From an uncultured Dialister sp. (lineage in GTDB: Bacteria > Bacillota > Negativicutes > Veillonellales > Dialisteraceae), in the NCBI GenBank assembly GCA_934216155.1, contig CAKQBK010000089.1:1-7370 (forward strand): a DNA stretch of 7,370 nucleotides, in the 5' to 3' direction. The notes beneath the pieces are model-generated. The model did no database searches and had not been told where the DNA came from. It saw only the letters and a list, made by a program, of their open reading frames with translations. The position numbers were made by a program, and so were the translations under genes. Positions 1-5,808 of the stretch are shown in pieces. How positions within the stretch are numbered: the first letter of the stretch is position 1; every line of letters starts with the position of its first letter.

Positions 1-21
1 ATTCATTTATTTTTAATAATC

Positions 22-51
22 AACGGTACGAATAAGACAAGGAGTACCGTT
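22..51. repeat. 8-bp inverted repeat with 14-base loop
   Basis: AACGGTAC at 22-29 is the exact reverse complement of GTACCGTT at 44-51. There is no T-run directly after it on the + strand. On the - strand the outgoing sequence is T-poor next to the stem, then reads AT-rich. It may be a terminator remnant of an upstream gene or an operator; its role is unknown. Confidence 0.4.
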
Positions 52-75
52 TACACAAAATACTTGACACTATCA

Positions 76-102
76 ATTATATCTAATGACTATATTTACT
101 AC
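76..102 (+). repeat. 27-base direct repeat, left copy
   Basis: This segment matches 7110-7136 at 24 of 27 positions, including a 20-base core (83-102 against 7117-7136) with one mismatch. Both copies lie in AT-rich intergenic DNA. The right copy adjoins the third copy of the dispersed element, so this could be a remnant of the same repeat family. Confidence 0.5.
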
Positions 103-170
103 TATTTCATCGATCAGTATAAGTGGACGGTCTGTTATATAATATAAATATGACAAAATAAGTCATTTAC

Positions 171-201
171 CTAGTCACGAGTCACTAGTCACTAGTCACT
201 A
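171..201 (-). repeat. Heptanucleotide tandem array, reversed orientation
   Basis: Four in-phase heptads of the form CTAGTCA (one variant CGAGTCA) run here. Read on the - strand they are GTGACTA units, the same heptad family found on the + strand after nfo, sbcC and the WYL gene. This is the only array in the window in the opposite orientation, and it lies about 50 bases upstream of the nfo start codon. Confidence 0.8.
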
Positions 202-252
202 AATATTTACATTTATAAGCCATATATTACTACATTAAAGGAGAAAATCACC

Positions 253-1092
253 ATGTTCATCATCGGTTGTCATTTATCGGTATCCAAAGGTTTTCTCGCC
301 ATGGCAAAGACAGCCACAGCGCTGGGAGGAAATACCTTTCAATTTTTTCCTAGAAATCCAAGAGGGGGACAGGCAAAACCTCTGGTAGCTTCTGATGTAG
401 CGGCTTTGAAGGCTTGGATGGAAGTGCATCACTTCGGTCCCATTCTCTGCCACGGTGCCTATACCATGAATGGTGCTTCTACAAAAGAAAGTGTCAGAGA
501 TTTCGCCCGGACTGCCATTCGAGAAGATTTGGAAAAGACCGCCCAATTACCACACTGTTTATACAATTTCCATCCCGGTGCCCACTTGAAACAGGGCACA
601 GAGGTGGCGATTCCTATGATTGCGGACATGCTGAACTATGCCATGGATCAGGAAAACTTACCGAAGTTTGTCCTGCTAGAAACCATGGCTGGAAAAGGAA
701 CTGAAGTGGGACGTACCTTTGAAGAATTGGCATCCATCATCGACAAAGTGGAAAGAAAAGACAAAGTAGGTGTATGCCTGGATACTTGCCACGTTTATGA
801 CGGTGGCTATGATATTGTCAATGATTTAGATAACGTGCTGGCCCATTTTGATGAAGTGATTGGGCTGGACCGTCTCCATGCGATTCATCTCAATGATGAT
901 AAAAATCCTCTGGGCAGTCATAAAGACCGACATGAAAAAATCGGCCAAGGCACATTGGGGCTGGAATCCATTTCCCGTATCATCAACCACCCGAAACTAA
1001 GAGACCTTCCGTTTTATCTGGAAACACCCAATGAACTGCCCGGATATGAGGAAGAAATCGCACTCTTGAAATCATTGAGGGTGGATGATTAG
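253..1092 (+). CDS. nfo: Endonuclease IV (AP endonuclease, family 2)
   Basis: This metal-dependent TIM-barrel endonuclease cleaves 5' of abasic sites and removes 3' blocking groups in base excision repair; it acts in the cytoplasm on DNA. By family knowledge it carries three zinc ions. All nine ligands known from E. coli Nfo have counterparts here: His67, His107 (FHPGAH), Glu143 (LLETMAGKGTE), Asp177 and His180 (LDTCH), His212 (IHLNDDK), Asp225 and His227 (DRHEKIGQG) and Glu257 (LETPN). The 279 residues match the usual family length, and the N-terminal GCHLS motif is intact. AAAGGAG at 237-243 sits 9 bases before the ATG and supports this start. The stop codon TAG runs directly into a heptad array. 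The gene appears to stand alone, 291 bases before sbcD, though the three repair genes share a strand. It shows no sign of damage or transfer. Confidence 0.97.
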   Translation: MFIIGCHLSVSKGFLAMAKTATALGGNTFQFFPRNPRGGQAKPLVASDVAALKAWMEVHHFGPILCHGAYTMNGASTKESVRDFARTAIREDLEKTAQLPHCLYNFHPGAHLKQGTEVAIPMIADMLNYAMDQENLPKFVLLETMAGKGTEVGRTFEELASIIDKVERKDKVGVCLDTCHVYDGGYDIVNDLDNVLAHFDEVIGLDRLHAIHLNDDKNPLGSHKDRHEKIGQGTLGLESISRIINHPKLRDLPFYLETPNELPGYEEEIALLKSLRVDD

Positions 1093-1126
1093 TGACTGGG
1101 GATTAGTAGCTAGGCCTTAGGGATTA
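1085..1126 (+). repeat. Heptad array overlapping the nfo stop codon
   Basis: Degenerate heptads run in strict phase from 1085 or 1092: GTGACTG, then a GGGATTA unit, GTAGCTA, GGCCTTA and GGGATTA again. The last G of the nfo stop codon is the first base of the GTGACTG unit. The 22 bases at 1106-1127 recur exactly at 5179-5200 after sbcC, so the two arrays share not only the period but the order of variant units. Confidence 0.75.
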
Positions 1127-1302
1127 GAAATTTGTGCCGCTAGCCGGATTCGTCATTTCGACCGGTCGTATTTGTGCTAGGTGATATGGATGCGTTGAAA
1201 TGAGATGCGCCCCTGAGTGGAGAAATCTCCGCAGCACTAGCGGCAAGGGCTTAAAGAATCATATCGTTACGGTTCACCTCGCTAGGGAAACACTAAGGCC
1301 TA
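1111..1302. repeat. 10-bp inverted repeat bracketing dispersed element copy 1
   Basis: TAGGCCTTAG at 1111-1120 and CTAAGGCCTA at 1293-1302 are exact reverse complements. They enclose the whole first copy of the dispersed element. The left arm is also part of the heptad array and recurs at 5184-5193, but I find no matching right arm after copy 2. The pairing may therefore be fortuitous or a remnant. Confidence 0.4.
1135..1272 (+). repeat. Dispersed structured intergenic element, copy 1
   Basis: The core at 1151-1260 aligns without gaps to 5419-5528: both are 110 bases long and identical at about 91 positions, with weaker similarity continuing for about 12 bases. It begins CGTCATTTCGACCG and contains CCCCTGAGTGGAGAAATCTC. 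An outer stem pairs TGCCGCTAG (1135-1143) with CTAGCGGCA (1237-1245). An inner stem pairs TCATTTCGAC (1153-1162) with GTTGAAATGA (1194-1203), with one G-U pair in RNA. No open reading frame of note lies within. From memory, similar TCATTTCGACC/GGAGAAATCTC intergenic repeats occur in other bacterial genomes; I have not checked this. Confidence 0.75.
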
Positions 1303-1320
1303 TAGGCACATTCGATGAAA

Positions 1321-1365
1321 CCTGAGCGACCTGAGAAACTTGAGAAGCCTGAGAATCCTTAGAAT
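1321..1365 (+). repeat. Nine-base tandem array upstream of sbcD
   Basis: Five in-phase 9-base units run here: CCTGAGCGA, CCTGAGAAA, then CTTGAGAAG, CCTGAGAAT and CCTTAGAAT. The array ends 5 bases before the AAAGGAG ribosome binding site of sbcD, so it probably lies in the 5' untranslated leader if transcription starts upstream. A related array (shared core CCTTAGAA) lies upstream of the WYL gene. Confidence 0.75.
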
Positions 1366-1383
1366 TAACGAAAGGAGTAAATT

Positions 1384-2550
1384 ATGAAATTTATCCATAC
1401 TGCGGACTGGCATTTGGGAAAGCTTTTGAAAGAGCAATCGCTCACCGAAGACCAGGAATGGCTTTTGATGAATCAATTTCTTTCCTTGGTGGATGAAGAA
1501 AAGCCCGATGTGATTCTTTTAGCAGGCGATGTGTACGACCGCTCCTATCCACCAGAGGAAGCGGTGGAACTATTCGATAAGATGACCGAAGAAATCGTAG
1601 GGAAAAGGCACATTCCTTTTATTGTCATCAGCGGCAACCATGACAGTGCAGAGCGATTGGCCGTAGCCAGTCGTCTCCTTCGGAATCAGGGACTGTATAT
1701 TTTTGGCCCTTTGAATCGATTGAAGCCCGTGATTCTGGAAGATGCTTGGGGGCAAGTGGCCTTTTGCCCTTTGCCCTATGCAGAACCAGCCCGGGTGCGA
1801 GTTCTGATGAATCAGAAAGACTTGCCCGGTGTGGAGGATATTCATAGTTACGAATCAGCAGAACAAAAATTATCTGACCTGTTGTTAGAGGAAATAGAAG
1901 ATAAAAATATCCGCAAAGTGGCGGTGGCCCATGCGTTTGCCGCAGGCGGACAGTCGTCTGAATCAGAACGTCCTTTGTCGATTGGTGGGTATGACCAAAT
2001 CAGTGATACCATTTTTGCTCCCTATTGCTATACCGCATTGGGTCATTTGCACCGCCCGCAGAAAACCAGAGCGTCTTCAGAAAAAATCCAGTACAGTGGT
2101 AGTCTCATGCGATACTCTTTCGATGAAGTGAAGCAGAAGAAAGGGGTCATTGTAGGCGAAATCGATGGAGAAGGACAGGTGAAAACCACATTTCATAATT
2201 TAGTTCCTCGGTACCAAGTGCGGACACTAACGGGACAGTTTGCTGACCTCATGTCCGACGAAACGGAAGATTCCGATGATTATCTGCAGATTATTCTGAC
2301 CGATACAGAGCCGGTGCTGGATGCCATGCCGAAATTGCACCAGAAATATCCCCATGCCTTAGGGGTAGAGCAGGATATGGGATACAAAGAAGATAGCGGT
2401 GATAGAAATATTCAGCTGGAGCAAATGAGTGACCAGGATATTTTCAAAGAATTTGTTCATCATTTCCGCGATCGGGATTTGAATGACGAAGAAGAAGCGT
2501 TGTCCCTGTCTGCCTGGGAAGAAGTCTATCGGAAGGAGAATAGCAAATGA
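1384..2550 (+). CDS. sbcD: SbcD, nuclease subunit of SbcCD (Mre11 family)
   Basis: SbcD is the Mn-dependent phosphoesterase of the SbcCD complex, the bacterial counterpart of Mre11-Rad50. It cuts DNA hairpins and cruciforms and trims blocked double-strand ends in concert with the SbcC ATPase. The calcineurin-like metallophosphatase motifs are intact: Asp8 and His10 (TADWHLGK), Asp49 (GDVYDR), Asn85-His86-Asp87 (GNHDS), His183 (VAHAF), and His221 and His223 (GHLHR). A YSGS motif follows at 237-240, then a C-terminal capping and SbcC-binding part from about residue 270. At 388 residues it is of normal family length. AAAGGAG at 1371-1377, 6 bases before the ATG, supports the start. Its TGA stop overlaps the sbcC ATG, so the two are cotranscribed and probably translationally coupled. 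I see no convincing promoter directly upstream, where a nine-base tandem array lies. Confidence 0.97.
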   Translation: MKFIHTADWHLGKLLKEQSLTEDQEWLLMNQFLSLVDEEKPDVILLAGDVYDRSYPPEEAVELFDKMTEEIVGKRHIPFIVISGNHDSAERLAVASRLLRNQGLYIFGPLNRLKPVILEDAWGQVAFCPLPYAEPARVRVLMNQKDLPGVEDIHSYESAEQKLSDLLLEEIEDKNIRKVAVAHAFAAGGQSSESERPLSIGGYDQISDTIFAPYCYTALGHLHRPQKTRASSEKIQYSGSLMRYSFDEVKQKKGVIVGEIDGEGQVKTTFHNLVPRYQVRTLTGQFADLMSDETEDSDDYLQIILTDTEPVLDAMPKLHQKYPHALGVEQDMGYKEDSGDRNIQLEQMSDQDIFKEFVHHFRDRDLNDEEEALSLSAWEEVYRKENSK

Positions 2551-5168
2551 AACCATTGAAACTTGTCATGCGTGCCTTTGGTCCCTATGCAGGAGAAACC
2601 ACCATTGACTTTGAAAAATTGGATGGTCGTCATTTATTTCTCATCTGCGGACCTACGGGGGCAGGGAAAACCACCATCTTGGATGCCATGTGCTATGCGC
2701 TGTACGGGAAAACCAGCGGTGATCGAAGCGGCGCTCGGATGCGCAGTGACTACGCTACCACGGCACAAAAAACAGAAGTCATTTTTGATTTCATGATTGG
2801 AGAGAAAACCTATCGGGCTTATCGCGCACCGGAACAACTGGTGGATAAAAAGAGAGGTACCGGGCAGACCATGACGGCTATGCAGTCGTCCCTATCTGAA
2901 TTGGAAGATGGCAAAGAAGTGCGCACCATCCGCACCGGTGTAGAAGAAGCGGCAGGAAAATTGATTGGTCTCAATGCCAGCCAGTTTTGTCAGGTTATTT
3001 TACTGCCACAGGGGGATTTTCGGAAACTTTTGGTAGCCAAAGCGGAAGAACGAGAAGGGATTTTGAAGCAACTTTTCAAAACCCAGCGATTCTCTGATTT
3101 CCAGGATGAATTGAAACGTCGTGCCACCGATTTGTATAAAAACCGAAGCAAAGAAGAGGCCGAATTGGCTACGGTTTTCAAAATGGCCGCAGCCAATAGT
3201 GTGGAAGAAATCCAGCAGATGGAAACGAACATACAGAAACAGCTGGTGGTATTGAAACAGCAGCACCAGGATAAAGAAGAGGAAAATCGCACCTTCCGCG
3301 AAGAGTACCAGAAAGCGGCCCTTCTCTTTAACCATTTTGAAAATTTAGAAAAAACGCAGCAGCACTTGCAATTGTTGCAGAAAAAGAAAGGGACCATAGA
3401 ACAGGCCGAAGAGGATCTGAAACGAATCCGCAGTGCCAAAGAACTGGCACCCTATTTCGAAAACTTGGATAAAATTACCCACGATGGCAAGCAAGTCCGG
3501 AAACAGATGGATGATGCAGGGGCTCGGGTTGCTTCTTATAAAGAAAAGAAGGCCCAGCTGGAACAGACGGAAACACAATTGGAAAGCCAGCAGGACCAGA
3601 TGAATACCTACCGGCAGCAAGTGGCGGAAATGACCCAGTGGATGCCTAAAGCCAAAGCCTATGGGGCCACCCAGCGAGAAGTGAAGCGGTTGACGGAAAA
3701 ATTTAACGAAGCCACCGCTGAATGGAAACAGCTGCAGGCCCAGGCAGAAGAAGCAAAACAACATCGTGACACGGCACAACAAGAAGCCGAAGATATCCGC
3801 AAGCGATACATCTTTGGTCAGGCTGCCATTTTAGCTAGCCAGCTCAAAGAAGGGGAACCTTGCCCGGTGTGTGGTTCCATCCATCATCCCCATCCGGCGG
3901 TATCAGAAGAAAAACTTCCTACCGAAGCGGCGGTGAAACGCGCACAGAAAAAAGCAGAAGAAGCAGCCAAGGTGTATGATAATGCCAATGAGCTGGCCGG
4001 TTCCTATCAGGCAGGGGCCTATGTGAGTGCCATTTCTGAATTGGGAAATGCACAGGCCAAAATGCGTACCTTGGAAGATGTGCCGGAAGCCTATCGAAGA
4101 CCTGTATTTCTGAGAAATGAAATCAAACGACTGCATGACACATTCACTGCTTGGGATGAACAGATGAAGCATTTGTCTGTAGAAAGAGATCCAATCATCT
4201 CCGGATTGGCTGGGGCAGAAGCAGAATACCAGGCGGCAGCCAGAAGAAGAGATGAACTGTTGGAAGAGTATAAAGTGCAAGAAGCCTCTTTGTCGTCCAA
4301 AGCCAAAGACAATGGATTTGCCGATTTGAAAGAATGCAAAGCCTGGGTGAACCGGCGGAACGAAGAAGCAGGACTGGAAAAGGCCATCAATGATTACCAG
4401 GCAGACTGGAAAGGCAGTGAAAAACGGCTCTTAGAAGAACAGCTGGCTGTAGGCAATGAAGAAAAGCCAGATATGCGTTCTTTAAATGAAAAAGAAAAAA
4501 CGTTGCAGCAAGACATCAAAGGACTGATTCAACATATTTCCAATGGCCAGAACCAACTGGAAAAGCTGAAAGCCATTGAAAAAGAAGCCCAAGAAATCAG
4601 TGATCGCCATGAAAAGACCATGGAATCTTCTCGATTGGTACAAGGATTGTATGACCTCACCCGTGGTGCTAAGACACGCATCACTTTGGAACGGTATGTC
4701 CTGGGGGCTCTCTTGGACGATGTGACCCAGGCGGCCAACTTGCGATTGCTGGATATGAGCCACCGACGGTATTCCCTCCATCGCATGAAAGAAACCGGTA
4801 GTGCCAACAAAGGTGGACTTTCGTTAGAAGTCTCCGATAGCTATACCGGCCGTTCCCGTCCGGCTAATACTCTGTCTGGTGGGGAAACTTTCCTGGCTTC
4901 CCTGTCACTGGCCTTAGGCTTGGCCGACGTGGTGCAGCAACGCCAAGGTGGCGTGCGGCTGGATACCATGTTCATCGATGAAGGTTTCGGCACCCTCGAC
5001 CCAGAAGCCTTGAATAGTGCTATGAATACCTTGATTGACCTGCAAAATACAGGACGACTGGTAGGCATCATTTCCCACGTGCCAGAATTGGAAGAACGCA
5101 TCGATGCAAGGCTCAAAGTCAGCCCGGCCGATAAAGGCAGCAAAGCGGAGTTTGAGATATTAGAGTGA
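2547..5168 (+). CDS. sbcC: SbcC, ATPase subunit of SbcCD (Rad50/SMC-like)
   Basis: SbcC is the ABC-type ATPase with long coiled-coil arms that controls SbcD access to DNA ends. Visible in order: Walker A GPTGAGKTT (35-43), Q-loop LLPQGDF (152-158, Gln155), an N-terminal coiled-coil arm (about 180-430, rich in Glu, Lys and Gln), the zinc hook CPVC (439-442) that dimerises two molecules, the returning arm (about 455-690), ABC signature LSGGE (776-780), Walker B with catalytic Glu in FIDEGFGTLD (809-818, Asp811-Glu812), and the H-loop His844 (IISHVPE). All ATPase elements are present. At 873 residues it is shorter than E. coli SbcC (about 1,050), so the arms are shorter. Start: ATG overlaps the sbcD stop as ATGA, with AAGGAG at 2533-2538, 8 bases upstream. 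Its TGA stop lies in the first unit of a heptad array. Confidence 0.97.
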   Translation: MKPLKLVMRAFGPYAGETTIDFEKLDGRHLFLICGPTGAGKTTILDAMCYALYGKTSGDRSGARMRSDYATTAQKTEVIFDFMIGEKTYRAYRAPEQLVDKKRGTGQTMTAMQSSLSELEDGKEVRTIRTGVEEAAGKLIGLNASQFCQVILLPQGDFRKLLVAKAEEREGILKQLFKTQRFSDFQDELKRRATDLYKNRSKEEAELATVFKMAAANSVEEIQQMETNIQKQLVVLKQQHQDKEEENRTFREEYQKAALLFNHFENLEKTQQHLQLLQKKKGTIEQAEEDLKRIRSAKELAPYFENLDKITHDGKQVRKQMDDAGARVASYKEKKAQLEQTETQLESQQDQMNTYRQQVAEMTQWMPKAKAYGATQREVKRLTEKFNEATAEWKQLQAQAEEAKQHRDTAQQEAEDIRKRYIFGQAAILASQLKEGEPCPVCGSIHHPHPAVSEEKLPTEAAVKRAQKKAEEAAKVYDNANELAGSYQAGAYVSAISELGNAQAKMRTLEDVPEAYRRPVFLRNEIKRLHDTFTAWDEQMKHLSVERDPIISGLAGAEAEYQAAARRRDELLEEYKVQEASLSSKAKDNGFADLKECKAWVNRRNEEAGLEKAINDYQADWKGSEKRLLEEQLAVGNEEKPDMRSLNEKEKTLQQDIKGLIQHISNGQNQLEKLKAIEKEAQEISDRHEKTMESSRLVQGLYDLTRGAKTRITLERYVLGALLDDVTQAANLRLLDMSHRRYSLHRMKETGSANKGGLSLEVSDSYTGRSRPANTLSGGETFLASLSLALGLADVVQQRQGGVRLDTMFIDEGFGTLDPEALNSAMNTLIDLQNTGRLVGIISHVPELEERIDARLKVSPADKGSKAEFEILE

Positions 5169-5234
5169 CGGGTGACTGGTAGCTAGGCCTTAGGGATTAG
5201 GAAAAAGTGAGGAGTTAGGAATGAGGAGTGAGGA
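5165..5234 (+). repeat. Ten-unit heptad array overlapping the sbcC stop codon
   Basis: Ten heptads run in one phase. The first, GTGACGG (5165-5171), contains the sbcC TGA stop. Next come GTGACTG and three units also found after nfo (5179-5199). After an A-rich unit, four of a GTGAGGA flavour complete the array (5207-5234). The mixture of conserved and drifted units in unbroken 7-base register indicates an old tandem expansion rather than chance. Confidence 0.75.
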
Positions 5235-5354
5235 GTGGCATTAGTCCCACAACGGGTTGTCGTACCGTTAGCGAAGTATACCGCTAGAGCTGCCCCCTCA
5301 GCCTTCGGCAGCTCCCCCGACAGGGGAGCCGAGACAGCGGCGTAAACTTACTTA

Positions 5355-5393
5355 GGGGCGCACAACTTAAGAAGCGCCCCAATACCCTTTTTT
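5355..5393 (+). terminator. Possible intrinsic terminator downstream of sbcDC
   Basis: A 7-bp perfect GC stem (GGGGCGC at 5355-5361, GCGCCCC at 5374-5380, 12-base loop) is followed after 7 bases by six T residues (5388-5393). The offset between stem and T-run is larger than ideal and the T-run belongs to a palindrome, so function is uncertain. It is the best terminator candidate for the sbcD-sbcC transcript. Confidence 0.35.
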
Positions 5394-5404
5394 ATAAAAA
5401 AGGG
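5385..5404. repeat. 20-bp perfect palindrome with A/T core
   Basis: CCC, six T, AT, six A, GGG form an uninterrupted perfect palindrome. It could act as a bidirectional terminator stem or extrude as a cruciform. It carries an oligo-T run on each strand. Confidence 0.6.
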
Positions 5405-5418
5405 GCTATAACCGTAAG

Positions 5419-5540
5419 CGTCATTTCGACCGATCCTATTTGTGCTTAACGACAAAAGTGTATTGCAATGAGATGTGCCCCTGAGTGGAGAAATCTCATC
5501 AGCACTAGCGGTAAGGGGTTAAAGAATCTAATCGTCAAGG
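5419..5540 (+). repeat. Dispersed structured intergenic element, copy 2
   Basis: The core at 5419-5528 aligns gap-free with copy 1 (1151-1260), with about 91 of 110 bases identical. The middle (block around 5439-5448) is the most divergent part and CCCCTGAGTGGAGAAATCTC is fully conserved. The outer stem here is TACCGCTAG (5279-5287) with CTAGCGGTA (5505-5513): relative to copy 1 a G-C pair has become A-T on both arms. A further 7-bp stem, ATGAGAT (5468-5474) with ATCTCAT (5493-5499), is perfect in this copy and only 5 bp in copy 1. Confidence 0.75.
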
Positions 5541-5554
5541 CGTAAGCGGAAGCT

Positions 5555-5571
5555 CTCTTCCTTTGGAAGGG
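5555..5571. repeat. Short hairpin, CTCTTCC/GGAAGGG
   Basis: A 7-bp stem with one G-T pair and a TTT loop is followed by GGCAGGG. It looks like part of another repeated motif rather than a terminator, since no T-run follows. Confidence 0.35.
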
Positions 5572-5667
5572 GGCAGGGCAATGTTGATAAGTTAAGGATT
5601 TGAGTAAGTAGGTATAATTTTGGTGGTGGTTATAAAGCCCTCAGGGGACAAAGGATTCTCACGTTCC

Positions 5668-5708
5668 TCGAATGAGCAAATAGACACTAGTGTTATCATC
5701 TCATTCGG
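5668..5708. promoter_or_regulatory. Inverted repeat with central palindrome, candidate operator
   Basis: CGAATGAG (5669-5676) is the exact reverse complement of CTCATTCG (5700-5707), and one T-G pair extends it outward. Between the arms lies the perfect 10-bp palindrome ACACTAGTGT (5684-5693). It sits about 100 bases upstream of the WYL gene start, a position that would suit an autoregulatory site, but no transcription start is known and binding is only inferred. Confidence 0.35.
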
Positions 5709-5710
5709 TG

Positions 5711-5755
5711 CCCCTTAGAACCTTTAGTCCCCTTAGAACCTTCAGAACCTTTGTC
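5711..5755 (+). repeat. Nine-base tandem array upstream of the WYL gene
   Basis: Five units in 9-base register occur here: CCCCTTAGA, ACCTTTAGT, then CCCCTTAGA again, ACCTTCAGA and ACCTTTGTC. The core CCTTAGAA is shared with the last unit of the array upstream of sbcD. The array ends about 50 bases before the WYL start codon. On the - strand it can be read as a Gly-Ser-Lys-type repeat, which I regard as a by-product. Confidence 0.7.
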
Positions 5756-5778
5756 GAAGAAGGAATTATTGCATATTT

Positions 5779-5787
5779 TGCCATAAT
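5779..5787 (+). promoter_or_regulatory. Possible extended -10 promoter of the WYL gene
   Basis: TGC followed by CATAAT (5782-5787) fits an extended -10 box (TG, one base, then a 5/6 match to TATAAT). There is no -35 match at normal spacing. Transcription would start near 5794, just before the AAAGGAG at 5797-5803, giving a very short leader. The support is weak. Confidence 0.3.
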
Positions 5788-5808
5788 GATGCTGAGAAAG
5801 GAGAAAAT

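Larger units (their letters stand above)
1..252. other. AT-rich intergenic region upstream of nfo
   Basis: No coding region is supported here. The stretch holds an 8-bp inverted repeat near the left edge, a segment repeated near the right end of the window, a reversed heptanucleotide array and the nfo ribosome binding site. Promoter-like pieces exist: a perfect TTGACA at 64-69 and a perfect TATAAT at 138-143. They are not spaced to work together, and neither has a good partner at 16-18 bases, so I do not call a defined promoter for nfo. Confidence 0.6.
5279..5404 (+). repeat. Hairpin-rich module nested in dispersed element copy 2
   Basis: This module holds several perfect stems. CCGCT (5281-5285) pairs with AGCGG (5336-5340). 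Inside are two competing hairpins: GAGCTGCC (5287-5294) with GGCAGCTC (5307-5314), and GCTCCCC (5311-5317) with GGGGAGC (5323-5329). Because they share 5311-5314 they cannot form together. Beyond lie GGGGCGC (5355-5361) with GCGCCCC (5374-5380), and a 20-bp AT-centred palindrome (5385-5404). It lies between the TACCGCTAG arm and the CGTCATTTCG core of the second dispersed element, where copy 1 has only about seven bases. Confidence 0.65.
5169..5808. other. 640-base repeat-rich intergenic region between sbcC and the WYL gene
   Basis: I find no supportable gene on either strand. The gap is assembled from repeats: heptad array, hairpin-rich module, second copy of the dispersed element, a TTCC/GGAA hairpin (5555-5571), an inverted repeat (5668-5708) and a nine-base array. 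An isolated perfect TATAAT lies at 5613-5618; TTGATA at 5584-5589 is 23 bases upstream of it, too far for a standard promoter. Confidence 0.7.

Noticed and set aside
64..143. nfo promoter built from TTGACA (64-69) and TATAAT (138-143)
   Set aside because: The boxes are 68 bases apart and neither has a partner at 16-18 bases, so no promoter can be assigned.
414..704. 96-residue frame on the + strand inside nfo
   Set aside because: It is a shadow of nfo, whose frame carries all nine metal ligands.
1321..1365. CRISPR-like array
   Set aside because: Units are 9 bases with no spacers and no cas genes nearby; they are plain tandem repeats.
5281..5340. tRNA-like or riboswitch fold
   Set aside because: The multi-stem shape is suggestive, but there is no tRNA-like T-loop sequence or CCA end and no riboswitch core I recognise. 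It fits a repeat module better.
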